Shown piece by piece: positions 35,341 to 47,070 of a stretch of DNA of 64,000 nucleotides; position 1 is the stretch's first letter; the number at the start of each line of letters is the position of its first letter. Position numbers and translations under genes: made by a program. The stretch is from Annona cherimola (taxonomy: Eukaryota; Streptophyta; Magnoliopsida; Magnoliales; Annonaceae): assembly GCA_030490835.1 (NCBI GenBank), contig CM059977.1, positions 15,285,399-15,349,398 on the forward strand. The letters are read 5' to 3'. The notes beneath the pieces were generated by a model that had not been told where the DNA came from, did no database searches, and saw nothing but the letters and a program-made list of their open reading frames with translations.

Positions 35341-38300
35341 AGAAAAAAAAAAAGAAGAAGAAGAAGATTAGATTAGCCTTTAAAACTAGTAAAGTGAATT
35401 ATCTTAAAAAAAAAGAACTAGTAAATTGAAATAGTAATTATGTATAAATAATGCAGTATATGGATGTTCACATAGAAAAAGGAAATGAATCAACCAAAAA
35501 TATTGACCGCATATATATAATAAAAAAAAATCTTATTTCGAAAAATCCTAATTCCAGTTATCTGGGTAAAGCGCCACCTACTTATTATTTGATTTGATCG
35601 ATGAATATTCATTCAATAGAATCATCTATGGTGATAGGAGGTAACATAAAGAAATTAAAAAAGATGCATACATATTATGGTAAAACGATCTGGATGACCA
35701 TGAGATGTGCGGGAAAACAGAGCACAAACTGATTTTTATTTAAAAATAATCGATCATTGCAAATTTGCGCATGAATGACGAATTTATAGTCGTCATTTAG
35801 AAATTTTTTAAGTCGATAACATATATATAGAAATTATAGTTATCATTACGCACGAAACATTTCTGCTTTCGGGGAAGTGCAAAAGGTTTCCATTGAGTCA
35901 CTTCTCGTACATTTATGCTAATAATGCTCTTTACCAATAAGTGATCTATTTTTTCATTAAAAAGTAATTGTTCTGCCTTTTAACTAAGATGCTAACTTTT
36001 TATCTTAATAAAAGAACGGTTTCATTTTTAATAAGGGAAATCTCCGAGGCGCAGTCCAGGCCCACTAACGTGAGAAAATTGAAAGTGACTCTGTGTCGGC
36101 ATACCCATCAGCATCACAGCCCAAACTGACCGAAACTTAGAAGACAGAGGGACATGATCCTGGCCCATGAACTGTGCAATTCAACAGTATCAATCAGGTA
36201 TATTCAATATTTTTTGAGGAAAAAAGGCCAGTATGTGTCCTTATATTGAATTTATAAGGTTGAATAGAAAGCAACCTTCTTTCTATGTATCTGCTCCTCA
36301 TTGTTAGGATTCGGCAGAACCGGTAATCCATGTAAGTGCTGAGGTGTATCATGGAACGAATAAGGTGCAGCCACGTGTTGTCTTAACTGGAAATGAGAGG
36401 GTGGAGAAGTCGGTGAGATGGTCTACAAAAGGGCCTGCGAGAGAGCTGTGTCAGGGAGAACCCATGATCTTGAAGAGTCTGTTTCTTTACGTTTTCTGTT
36501 CTTGTAAACATTCATCTATGTCAGTAGATTTCAATAAAAATTCAGTGAGTTTACTGTAGATTCAATACCAAATCTAACACTTCGCACCTGATATCATACA
36601 GTCATAAATAATTTTTTCAATTCTCTTTCTTCATGAAACTTCATATTGACGACCATAAATGACAAACTTTCTATCCAAGTAAACAATCAATGAAGAGCTA
36701 AGTAAATTAAATAAAAAAGTTCTACATTATTATTATGGAATCAAATCCTATCAAACTCTGTGCGTGAAAGATATAGCTTTGATTCTTTTTGCATTCTCCA
36801 TATTTTGATTCCAACAAGGACTTCGTGGGCTGGATAGCCCTGCACAGATGCACTATAGGCGTGCCTCAAGATGGGTCCTCTTTTGTGGAATTCTTGTTCC
36901 GACGATGCTCCGGGCCTCGTGGCCTAATATGCATTAATCTTATCTGCATACATTAACATCAGTCACAATTATTCACAAACGAGAGTTTGACATCTAGCTG
37001 TGGAATAAATCTTGGAAATGCACGGGTTGGGTATCTGGGCCCTGCTGTTGGAAGATAGTTATTGAAGCCATGTGGTTACCACCACAACAAATTACGTAGG
37101 AAGCAGATAATTTTTTGCCGCATACAATATATATTTGACTACATTAAATGTACTTTAGCCATAACATATTCATTTTTTTTATATTTGATGCATATATACA
37201 GGTGTAATGTAGCGGTTAAAATTTGTCTGTAAATATTAATAAAGCTTTTGCTACAATTAATATATAACTTCGCAACATTTGATGTCAAATGCAATCAAAT
37301 TAGATGTCAGCTATAAAAATTTGGCCGCGTATAAGAAGTGTACAAGAACAGTTCCCAGTGATTATGTGGCACCATGTCGGCCGGAGGTGGGGTATGCGCG
37401 TAGGCTGCGGCTTCGGAATATTAATTTCAGACGATGTATAATAAATATTTTACTTAAGTACTTATGGGCAAATCTTTTCGGTAATCACATGCACATGCCC
37501 TGGGAATGTGTCTGCCTGGTTTTTACGATGTCTCGTCTGCATGCGTCGACGAGACATCGGATGTTCTCATTTCACATGTTTCTCATGCTTTTTTGAGCCT
37601 TCTATCTGTCATGCCATACATATTACGTAGAAAAGCATCAGCTTTCAAGTTTCGTAATCTATTATCTCTTAATCATCTACAGATCATACGTTGTATCTCA
37701 CCGCTTTGTGTTTCGGGGTTCAAAGAATCCAAATGAAGAAATCGATCAACACGTCTAAATCCCCGATATTCGCAAACAGCAAGTTACCTCCGGATCAAGG
37801 CAATAACGTATATCTCTTTGGGAAAAAAAAAAAAAAAACTTACCCGTGACCTTATTTTCCAATGACAAGGCTATAGAAACTTTATAAGCTAGGCATTTTC
37901 ATTTTAAATCTACAAAATGGTATGTTAATTCGGTTCGAATCAAAACGTAGAATGGAAATCCACCAACATATAATTAATAAACAATTCCTTGTCAAATACA
38001 CCAAGTTAGTTGCATCATCGGATGCTACTGAGATTGAAAAGCAAAATCACCAGGCCAAGAAGAGGCCATGAAATAATGACTTAATAATACCAATATTTAA
38101 TAGCGAAAACAAATTAACGTTTGCAAGCCTTTCATGCACGTACCTTTACACTCAACACACATATCAATCTAAGCATGTCATAAATCACCACCTCTTCCAC
38201 ATACTCTTTTTTTCTTTTCTTTCTAAATACAGACCAGCATCAAGAAAATTCTAAGATCGATCGACTGGCTTAAGTTGTTCTGATCGCCCCCATTTTCATG

Positions 38301-38427
38301 CACTTTCATGAATTCGCCAAAATATGTGTGTGAATGTGTGGTGTGTGTAAAAGCCGGTGGAGGCTTCCAACCCTTGACAACTTGTGAAAAATAATAAGAC
38401 AGAAAAAATGAGATGAGATGGCCGTCG
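35341..38427. other. Spacer, no supported gene
   Basis: Mostly AT-rich. A plus stretch at about 36310-36560 reads like a transcript end, with an open frame and TTTCAATAAAAATTC, but no family is recognisable. Plus frames at 37279-37596 and 37506-37736 are also unrecognised. A hairpin with perfect 12-base arms lies at 37526-37559, and an A tract near 37826-37841. Confidence 0.45.
37526..37559. repeat. Perfect 12-bp inverted repeat (hairpin)
   Basis: CGATGTCTCGTC at 37526-37537 and its exact inverse GACGAGACATCG at 37548-37559 enclose a 10-base loop (TGCATGCGTC). No T run follows. Function unknown; it may be a remnant of a palindromic element or part of a structured transcript. Confidence 0.6.
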
Positions 38428-38727
38428 TCATGGATCACATGGCTTGTGCAGGTTGGAAAGGGCTTGCAGGACATTCACTTGCAACCGAAGATGCAAGATG
38501 TAGTCTGCAGTTCGCAGGAAAAGTCGATCCGGCTGCAGCCCTTGGCCACCCGGAATAAGCCTCTGCAGTTTCCTGAATTTGTTCTGGACCAACCGCCGCC
38601 CTCCTTTTCCCCTCGAAACTGCCCCGGCAATATCATAGTGGGCTGCTTTTCGCCTCCGAGTAATGCCGCGACGAACCTTCTTGCTGCGAGCTCCTTTCGG
38701 CCTTACATCTTCCAAAGGATTTTCCAT
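38428..38727 (-). CDS. Atypical (non-DNA-binding) helix-loop-helix regulator
   Basis: A single exon encodes 99 residues. Residues 10-45 are rich in Lys and Arg but lack the H-E-R residues needed to contact an E-box. Helix 1 (about 43-58, RRLVQNKFRKLQRLIP), a loop with GGQGLQPD and helix 2 (about 67-93, DRLFLRTADYILHLRLQVNV) make an HLH dimerisation module. The FLRTADYILxLxxQVxVLQ pattern is the one in plant UPBEAT1/IBH1/PAR-like small HLH proteins, which bind and block other bHLH factors or, for UPB1, control peroxidase genes in roots. Length and intronless structure fit that group. I cannot place it in one subgroup. A TATAA-like motif lies about 100 bases upstream on its strand (38825-38830). 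Confidence 0.85.
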   Translation of the reverse strand: MENPLEDVRPKGARSKKVRRGITRRRKAAHYDIAGAVSRGKGGRRLVQNKFRKLQRLIPGGQGLQPDRLFLRTADYILHLRLQVNVLQALSNLHKPCDP

Positions 38728-39387
38728 TGAAAGACTACGCTAGGAATGGGGGCGGGGGGGTGGGAGAAAGAGTAGCTGGATATGTGTTTGATGGGGGAGG
38801 TGAAGGTAGAACTATAGAAGGGAGTTATAAACGCTCAAGGAAGCTTATGGCGAGAGGGTGACAGTCCAACCAAGAGACCCATGTGCGGCCACCTTGATAG
38901 GGCTACACGAATTCTCTCCCACGCTCACGTCTTTGTCGTTTTCTCTACACAAACGGCTCCAACGACTTCCGCATGTGCCTCCGAACTCTGGCCAGTATTT
39001 TGCAGGAGTGCAACCTGGCCCGAACCCGCAGTAGTCGACCGATTTTTTTATTTTTTTTTGAAATCCATTTCGGATTTAAGTAGCCATTTGTAGGTTGAGA
39101 ATGGGTAGATTGCAATAAGTAGGATAACATGAAAGATATTAAAAATAATTAGAATATTTAAGTAAAAATAAAAAAGATAATTAAATAATGAATAATATTT
39201 ACTTTTTCCATTTTAATTTTTTAAATTACCAAAACAACTCCTAATTTTAATTGCATCGTTGGAACTAAGCTCAATTTTCCCTCCACTCGAAGTGAGTCAA
39301 CACTAAGTTCAGGTTCGGAAGCCCATTGACAAAAAAATCCAACTCGATTGAGAAAAAATTGAAAAAAATTAGTTAAAATGATTGATT
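38728..39387. other. Promoter side of the HLH gene and spacer
   Basis: The part near 38730-38900 should hold the HLH gene's leader and promoter. The rest is AT-rich spacer up to the LINE insertion point. Confidence 0.45.
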
Positions 39388-39402
39388 AAGTTGTAAAATT
39401 TA

Positions 39403-40909
39403 CAACTTAATCAACTTAGGCTCCCACAAGTGTGTTTAGGCTCCCACGAGGACTTTGTGGTGAAATTTGTAGTTTGATCAGTAAATTTTGGAGGGGAGAG
39501 GTAGGAGGAAAGAGAAAGATCAATTGGGTTGCTTTGGGGGAAATGTGTAGGACTAAGGCTGACCTCAAGACATGAATCTTTAAGCTCCAAGGTGATGCAA
39601 CCAAAATACCTCAAGCAGGGGAGCATCTGAGAATGTAGAGAGAGAAACAATGCTTCATATGTGTGGAAAGGTTTGTTGCAAGCCAGAGAGGTCCTAGAAA
39701 TGGGAGGAAGATAGAGGATTGGAAATGGGAAGAAGGTTAGATTTTTCAAAGATAAATGGACTGAGAAACCTATCATGGTGCTAGGACATTTTCCTAGGGA
39801 GATACCTGAAGACTGCAATGTGTGCTCATTTATGAGTGAAGGAGGCAGAACCTGGAACAAGGTGAGGGTTCTACAAGTTGGGGGAGAGGACGCATGGAAT
39901 AGAATAAACCTTAATCCCATTCCCAGTGGGAATGTGATTGACAGTTGGTATTGGGAGGGGGAGCCGAATGGATTGTTTCGTGTATGATCTACTTACAGGC
40001 TTTTGTAATCTAACAATTACTCTTGTGTAAGGTTTTGGTCAAGATGGAGGACAAACTCAGAGGACTCGGGGATCTTCAAGAAAAAATGGAAGCTAGGGCT
40101 ACCTGCAAGGTTAAGATCTTCCTCTGGAGACTCTACAGCAAGGCTCTACCAACAAAGTAGAATCTTATTCATAAGGGAGTAGATATTAACCCCGTATCCG
40201 ACCTGTGTATGGAGAGGATGGAGGAGTCAAGGCATTTGTTTCTGTGCTATGAGAAAATCAAAGACCAGAGAAGAATTTTGATCCCTGATTGCAGGATTTG
40301 GGCACCGAGAAGGGCGCTGAAATGTGCAATCCAAGGCCTCACTGCAAAACATTCGAAGCAGCAACTATCTGTATTTACTTTGTTTTGTTCTGTTGGAGAA
40401 TTTGGTACATGAGAAACTAACTAAGAGAAAATGGGTCTCGCTTGGACACCACGAACATTCTAGATTGGTGTATGAGATACAAAGACAGCTTTGATGAAGC
40501 AAGCATGTTGGGAGGACTAGGAATCATGCAAGTAAACCTTGTCCTTCAATGGAATCCTCCATCCTCTAGCTTCCTCAAGATTAATGTGGATGCATATAGA
40601 AATTTGAATGGAAAATGTGTGGGGCTTGGGGCAATTCTGCTAGACAACTCAAGTTTGTTCTTGGCGTCTAAACGCTGGCGCTTAGACGGGATGACTGAAG
40701 TTCTAATGTCGAAAGCGTTGGCGCTTCAACATGGGATCAAGTGGGCAGTTGAACTGCGAATCCAAAACATTGCACTCTGGGCGATGTGTTGTTTTTTGGG
40801 TCTTTTTAAATCCCATAAGTTTGAATGGTGGGGACACCTACCAAGGTGCATTGTAAATCATGTATTTTTGGATAGATAATGGTAATACAATACAGTCCCT
40901 TTATAAAAA
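39403..40909 (+). mobile_element. 5'-truncated LINE (non-LTR retrotransposon) relic
   Basis: A 1.5 kb fragment bears the C-terminal half of a plant LINE ORF2 in broken frames. It reads NNASYVWKGLLQAREVLEMG, then a TAG, then RIGNGKKVRFFKDKW (end of the reverse transcriptase region), later KVKIFLWRLYSKALPTK followed by the zinc-knuckle-like zf-RVT block DLCMERMEESRHLFLC, and finally an RNase H-like domain (40530-40800; VDAYRNLNGK, GLGAILLDN). The acidic residue expected in the RNase H A-E motif is lost (LMSKALAL). At least three in-frame stops and a one-base frameshift near 40107 show it is dead. A 15-bp duplication, AAGTTGTAAAATTTA, flanks it (39388-39402 and 40910-40924), and an A-rich 3' end (ATAAAAAAA) precedes the right copy. 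Confidence 0.88.
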
Positions 40910-40924
40910 AAGTTGTAAAATTTA

Positions 40925-41476
40925 TAAGATCTGGTAAAGAATGTATAACAAAAAAAGAAAAGCAAAGCAAAGAGCCATGGCAATGGAGGTGAAAAAAATG
41001 CTCTTGTAGTTCGACAATACCAACATATATAGTTATATAATCTAAGAAATCCTTGAGTGCCGAGATGAATTATAGAATTGGTCTTAAAACATCGGCGCAG
41101 GTGAAGGCAACATTATGACCATTCGAACTGTGAAGATGTAAGCTTTTAGTGGATTGAACATGCTGAGCATGTTGTTCATTGGAGTAAGTTGATTTAACTA
41201 GCTTTCTAAAAATTTTAGAATATTACCCCTTTTCTGCATATTTTTAGGAAGTAGAAAGTTTCAGGTTGCCAAAGAAGTTTAAAATTGAAAAAGTGCTTTT
41301 TTCGATATCACTGCCTGTAAAAAGGTGAAGCATTAGGGAGTTTGAGATTGAGGCATTGTCAGGCAGGGTTGGGTCCCAGCTTGAGTCGGTTTGGATAGAG
41401 GCACACATTTGTCAAACTCTATGATGTTTCTCTGACATGTGTCTCTAATCGCATACGTGTCATTGGCACTGAAAAT
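40925..41476. other. Spacer between LINE and hAT MITE
   Basis: No gene recognised. The right end is the CTGAAAAT flank of the hAT-type element. Confidence 0.5.
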
Positions 41477-42301
41477 TAGAGGTGCAACTCGGGTCGGGTT
41501 GTATCGGGTTTAGGTGAACCCAAGCCTTAAGCCTACCGGGTTTATGTAAACCCAAACTCTAACCCTAATATTAGAATCCAGGTTCGAGTCGAGTTCAGAC
41601 TGGGTTAGCGTTGGTTTCGGATTGAAATTCGGGTTATTATCAAACCAATAAAAGTTGAAATTACCGATAAAGATAACGAATTTTTTAAATATTATTGCAT
41701 TAGCACATAAATAATTTATATGTAAATATATTTGTATGACCTATGATATCTTTGGTTTTGATGAAAGTTAGTCTTTTAATTAAAAGATAATTTTAAATAT
41801 AATAAACGTAATAAATTTACACATAACAATTAAAGTAATATTATACAAAAATCGATATAAGAAAAATAAATGAGATTACATGAAATCACTATATAAATTT
41901 TAATAAAAGTGAGACTTATATAATTGCATTTAATTAGTATATATGTAATAAATATAATAGTTGGTATAATTATAATTATTTGCAAATAAAGTTAATGTAG
42001 ATGTAATGTATTCAACTTTTATGGACAAATGTATATAAAATTTAGGTTTTAAAATAAATGTATTACAATTTAATTAGGTTATAATTGTATGGAATAACTT
42101 TTATCACAATTATAGTTGAAATACTTAATGCATAAACAAATATAATTATTTTAATAAATTAAAAAATATCGGGTTTAGACCGGGTTAGGTTGAAACCGGG
42201 TGTAATTTGAAAAAAAGTTCAAAAATAAAACTTAAACTTGGTTTCGAAACTTGGTTGAGTTGGGCGAGTTTGAACTAACCCGGTACCAAGTTGCACCCCT
42301 A
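41477..42301. mobile_element. Second hAT-type MITE of the same family
   Basis: The 825-base element begins TAGAGGTGCAACTCGGGT and its inverted right end is TAGGGGTGCAACTTGGTAC. It is flanked by CTGAAAAT and CTTAAAAT, an 8-bp duplication with one difference. Subterminal GGGTT/AACCC repeats match the copy in the E2 intron, while the AT-rich centre differs. No transposase. Confidence 0.8.
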
Positions 42302-43316
42302 CTTAAAATACCATAAAAATTTAACAAACGTGGCAGAGGGGATGAGTCCAGATGGTCATAGGCGACACGTGTGGCGTTCTCCAAGGGAGACCCAACCTGT
42401 GAATGAAGTGTTTAAGCGAGCAGATGGTTAAGGCGTAAGAGGCCCACCACCACCGATCCACCGTCCACGAACCACCATATGACTCGCCACGTCGCGAATG
42501 CTTGCCAGGTTGGCCTGCATGCATGCTATGCAAGCTACGTCCAATGGGGATAACTCACGCGTGGAGCGGAGCAAAAACCTCCAAAGTTGGTGTAGCCAGA
42601 CCCCAATTTTTTTTTTTTTTTTTCATATTGGAACTCTAATCAACATCTTTATGGAAGTTACATTCGCCCAGCCATTTATGGGACGATTGGATTGTCGTTT
42701 GCGGTATTGATTCCGCACGACGTTAGCTCTTCTTCGCCTTTTTCCAGTGGCCCACCGGAAGGCGACACTCATCAAGAGGATCTACAACGTCCAAATCGTT
42801 AACCTTGTTCTTGCATGATCTTGTGGAGCAAACAGTATGGACGTGTCGCTCGTTAATCAATATATGCAGGAGGCAGAGTCGATTAACAGTTCCAATTTCG
42901 CCACCTCGCTAGCAGTGCATGACGTGTAGGATGGCGTATGCTCCCTAGCCAATCCAGCAGAGCAGATCCGAGCAGGGAGGGGGGAGGAATCATTTCGCCT
43001 AGCTGTTGGAGAATGGTCCAGCACGTGCTGATATCATGCTAGATATTATATTCTCAAGGTATGAAGTTCCTCCGATATAAAAACACCAAAAATCCATCGT
43101 CCACTCCATCCAATCCATCTCCTCAAACTTCAGAAATTTCGTTACTAATAAATGTCAGAGTGGCAATAGTGAAAATCCACCGTATTTAATTCACATATCG
43201 TCTTTTAATACTGTTGAGTTTTCGTACATGTCAGACGGAGGACGTTCGAAATCGTGGGATGAATATGGTATGGTAGACTAGGCTATTTTGTACCGATTCT
43301 GCTGACTATAGATTTT
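42302..43316. other. GC-richer gene-free stretch with CACGTG motifs
   Basis: CACGTG occurs at 42366 and 43022. Several short frames are open on both strands but none resembles a protein family. A T tract is at about 42605-42623. Confidence 0.5.
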
Positions 43317-44092
43317 GAGCAAATTCTATACACAACTATGAATTTTATTCCTAATTTCATATATACTTATGAACTTTCAAAAATTCATCTAATTTTCGCG
43401 TATTTTAGTTAAAATTTCACTTATACTATTTTAGTTAAATTTCGCTTGCTCATACCCATTCGTATCTAGCGAAAGAAAGGAATTTGATAACATTTGAAAT
43501 CCCATGATTTCCAAATAATAGTCCCCATGATTCATACACATTATTAATGTCATTTAAAATCCCAGCAATAACACCATTGATTATGAATTGCTGGAGGTTG
43601 CTATACTCGATTACTCGGTTGCCATCTAAGTCAACAATCCATTTCAAAATTGGTGATTTTGTTTTAGTAAATTTTTTCTATTTTTGAAAAGTGATAGAGT
43701 TGTTCACTAGTCGCTACTCTTCATTGTCGAGGCCAACCGATCTCTCGCACATATCTTATCTTCATCTAGAAACGAGTATACCATGAATTGCTCGATGGAA
43801 CGACCCGCTTTAAGGGTTGAAAAATGCAAACTTTCTATGTGGGCATTGCAAAACCGATCAGCTTGATGGGAATGATGGAGCAGCGAATATGATGCTTTGA
43901 TAGTACGCTCAAAGCCATGCGCATGTAAAACGAGGGCATTTTCATCATTTTAGAGTATTTAACTTCGTAAATTGACGGCATGGGTACAAGTAGAATTTTA
44001 ACAAAAATACATGGGTATGAAAGGAATTTTGGAAGTTTGTAGTATAAGTAAAATTATGAGTAAAATTCATAAACATTTATGAAATTTGCACA
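43317..44092. mobile_element. Element with long terminal inverted repeats
   Basis: The left side begins GAGCAAATTCTATACACAAC and the inverted right side TGTGCAAATTTCATAAATG; both continue TATGAATTTTA followed by further matching blocks such as TTTTAGTTAAAATTTCACTT against TTTTTGTTAAAATTCTACTT. Arms extend for more than 100 bases with moderate divergence. Long diverged TIRs around a non-coding centre suggest a non-autonomous Mutator-like element. Ends are approximate and no duplication was fixed. Confidence 0.55.
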
Positions 44093-44722
44093 AATAATTT
44101 TTAGAAGTGTTGGAAGTTAACCGAGAGCCCATGCATCTGCAAGTAACTGCTGCATTCGTGGGACGGATATGAAAGGGCGGACGCGGGCCCCAGTCCAGAA
44201 CAAAAAAGGATGTTCTATGGGGAGATTTTTAAAAAGTGACAGATAGGTTGACATTCAATGGGTGGTTAAGATGGAAAGTTATCAGAGCGGCCCATAAACG
44301 ACAAATATGTATCCATCCAGCGTAGCTTAGGAAGGCTCGATCCCATCTAGCGAGATGTGACGGCTTCACAAACGGTTCCGCTTGCGTACACGTGTCCAGA
44401 ATGGAAATTCTCACAGGATGGCATGTGTACGATGCGTCGCGGTCGGCCAGAGCATCAAATAACTCCTGCATCATGGATGCATGGATGGCTGGCTTGCTGG
44501 GGTCCCCCTCCGTCTCTGCCTCTACCTCCAAAAGGAGGACGCATGTGGGGAGATTCAAGCATTCAAACAGATGCATGTGGGAATTGATGATCGCTCACGT
44601 TATGCTCCAAAGGCTACTCCTGCTCTGGAACCGCGTGACACCTAGTGCTCCGGCCTGCATTCAAACTATTTCGAAGTTTAAACAGGAGTTGACTACTTTT
44701 TGTACTAGAATTTATACATTAA
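44093..44722. other. GC-richer spacer
   Basis: CACGTG is at 44389. A minus frame at 44576-44229 is open for 115 codons but is not recognisable and overlaps equally open plus frames. Confidence 0.45.
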
Positions 44723-45012
44723 GGGTGTGTTTAGTTGGAGTAAAACTTTTGATGAAAAGTTTTTGGAGTAGAAGTTGTCAAATCAATAGAAAGTGATGTG
44801 ATATAATAGGAGTAATGATGAGGAGTAAAGAGAATAAAGTTAAAATATATAGGTTAGTTGTATGGGTAGTTGTGTAGAAATGATTGAAAAGTAGGGTAGT
44901 TTGTATAGAAAAATGTGAAAAAATAATTAAAAAATAGAATAATTATGGAGAGTGAAAAGTTTTAGATTGAAAAGTTTTAGTTGATACTTTTTTACCCTAA
45001 ACAAACACACCC
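44723..45012. mobile_element. Tourist-like (PIF/Harbinger) MITE
   Basis: The 290-base element starts GGGTGTGTTTAGTTGG and ends with the inverse GGGTGTGTTTGTTTAGG, and is flanked on both sides by TAA (44720-44722 and 45013-45015). A 3-bp TAA/TTA duplication with GGGTGTGTTTGG-like ends defines Tourist-like MITEs of the PIF/Harbinger superfamily. Inner arms share AAAGTTTT / AAAACTTTT. Confidence 0.85.
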
Positions 45013-46780
45013 TAAAAGCGAAAAAAACGAAATTCAATTTTAGACGTCTAGCCATTAAAAATATTTTGATGATGCGCATCCATAATTGAAATCGAAGAGG
45101 ATTAACATGCAATGTCATCCAAGTGTGTTACGTTTCATACACGTGTGGCACGCGTGGACGTTCGTGCTATGCTGCAGTCCCGGGCCGGAGGGCGGAGAAG
45201 CTTCCGTTTCACGTGTGGGGCTTGAATGAGTTTTGGTGGAGGGCGATGAATGATGATGCAATCCTAAAACGACAAGGGATTAGCATGTGCCTTGTCCCCC
45301 GGGCCAGCTCCGCTGCCACCTCAGGCCGTCGTGTGGGACCCGCAGACCCTCCGCATTCGCCCCACCCGCGAGTCTCTTCTATGAAATCTACACGCGCGTT
45401 CTCTGTTCCAAACACTGATTCTGTGGCTTGGGGAGTCTCGGGCCTTCGGCTGCGGACAGCCGACCCAGTCCGATGGATGATGGATTCAGCTTTCGCCTTC
45501 ATATCACGAGAGTGCCAAAATCTAATGAATACGCAGTTGGCTTGAAATTACACGAAGAAACTAATCCGGAGATCCCATATGTATGGCCAGCTTGGCGTCG
45601 TGGACGGTGAGGATTGCCAGACAAGGACCCCATATGTATGGTTGGAGGGCGATGGTTGGCATATTTCTAAAACGATAAGCAAGGCAGTTAGCGCCGAGCG
45701 CATGTGGCGGTAAGGGAGGGACCACAAGAGAATGGGATGGGGATGGGGATGGGGGTGGGGCAGGAAAAGCTGAAGGTTTTCTTGTCTATTGGCGGCTCCC
45801 GGCTCTCAAACTTTACGTTGCGGTGTGTTGAGGTGGGGTGGGAAGGCTTAGCTGTTTGGTGGGAACGGACCGCACATGGACGCACATGACCCGTTTCCAC
45901 GCCTCCTCAATTTGGTGCCGCGGCAGCCATCCTACGCAACGGATACATAAACATCCATCCACCGCAGTCAAGCACCCGCCTGGGTCCTCACCTGTATCGC
46001 CCCATTGCAGCTGGGGCGATCGCGACCGTTCGTTTGGCCGTTTCCTTGGATTGGGGTAGTGTAGCATCCCGTGTGCTGATATCAGGAATGGTTAAAAGCA
46101 ACGGTCCACATCCCAGCCAGGGCTAAACATTGAGGTCGGCTTGTTAGAAATGTCCAATCATTGAGGCTCTGGTGCTTGGACCATGCACGTGGTGCCCTTT
46201 CTCGGTCCCAATCATCGCATGGTTGGACACGTGTAGGAGGTTTCATGATATTAGCTGGAATCAATGAACGTACACGAAGGAAGCAACAAGCACATGTGGC
46301 GTGGTGCGGTGCTTCTTCCTGTTGGGCCAGATATCTCCGATGCCCGTCGACGTGTTGCTTTTGTAGGCTAATGATATAGCTGATGGGTGGAGGGTGGCTC
46401 CGGCTCCTCATCAACCTGCCTGGCTGCCTCGCAAGCGACAGCTGTTCCAATTTTCATCGAAGAGAATGCTGTAGATAGACCGTAGCTGTTTGAAAAAATA
46501 GTTCCCCTTTTTCATCTGGTTGTGGCTGTTTGTTAAAATGGCTTCCCGCTTTCACCCGTCGTGCCTGCAAGCTGGCATGCATTTGTAACGGTGAAAATTT
46601 GTTAGACTTGCCCAGAAATGGAACTAGTTTCCTCCCAACTGCGTTAGGATTTTCATGTGTCCACAGTATATATGTTATGATAATTAAGCTAGATTTTTAA
46701 ATACATACTCGGAAAGGACAATGTTCTTATGCAAACAAAAACGCCGGCTTTGAGGCCGTCAAGGTGTTGGGTAATACTTA
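45013..46780. other. GC-richer gene-free stretch dense in CACGTG
   Basis: CACGTG occurs at 45140, 45210, 46186 and 46228. A G-rich run able to form a G-quadruplex lies at about 45731-45762. Several overlapping frames on both strands are open because of the higher GC, but none shows a known domain. Confidence 0.5.
45731..45762 (+). other. Potential G-quadruplex tract
   Basis: GGGATGGGGATGGGGATGGG followed by GGTGGGG gives five or more runs of three to five G separated by one or two bases, which satisfies the usual G-quadruplex pattern on the plus strand. It lies in the CACGTG-dense, gene-free stretch. Confidence 0.7.
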
Positions 46781-46870
46781 TGGGATCCTGATTCTATGCT
46801 TTTGGTGCATACATTTATTTTTTAAAAATTTTTTGAATTTTTTTTTATGAAACTGTTAATCTAAGTGTAT

Positions 46871-46901
<31 letters not shown>

Positions 46902-47070
46902 TTTTACCATTTTTAGAAATTTTTAAGTTTTTTTCATATTTTTAAAAATTAATGACATTTTAGTAATTTTACATCTATTAAATACACTTACACTAACCGT
47001 TATGTAAAATAGCTTTCACAAAATTAAAAAAATAAGTGTATGCACTATGCACGCGGGGTTGAATGCTCCT
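46781..47070. mobile_element. Relative of the 17.3 kb composite MITE
   Basis: Internal modules recur: AACTGTTAATCTAAGTGTAT, TTTTTACCATTTTTAGAAAT, and the inverse AAATACACTTACACTAACC, around an AT-dinucleotide tract at about 46870-46896. The ends (TTTGGTGCATACA and TGTATGCACTATGCACG) form a short inverted pair. Non-coding. Confidence 0.5.

Noticed and set aside
39411..39920. 169-codon minus-strand frame
   Set aside because: It is antisense to the LINE reverse-transcriptase region, whose plus strand gives recognisable protein.
45123..46450. Numerous 60-140 codon frames on both strands
   Set aside because: Higher GC lowers stop frequency here; none has a domain, signal peptide or convincing splice structure.
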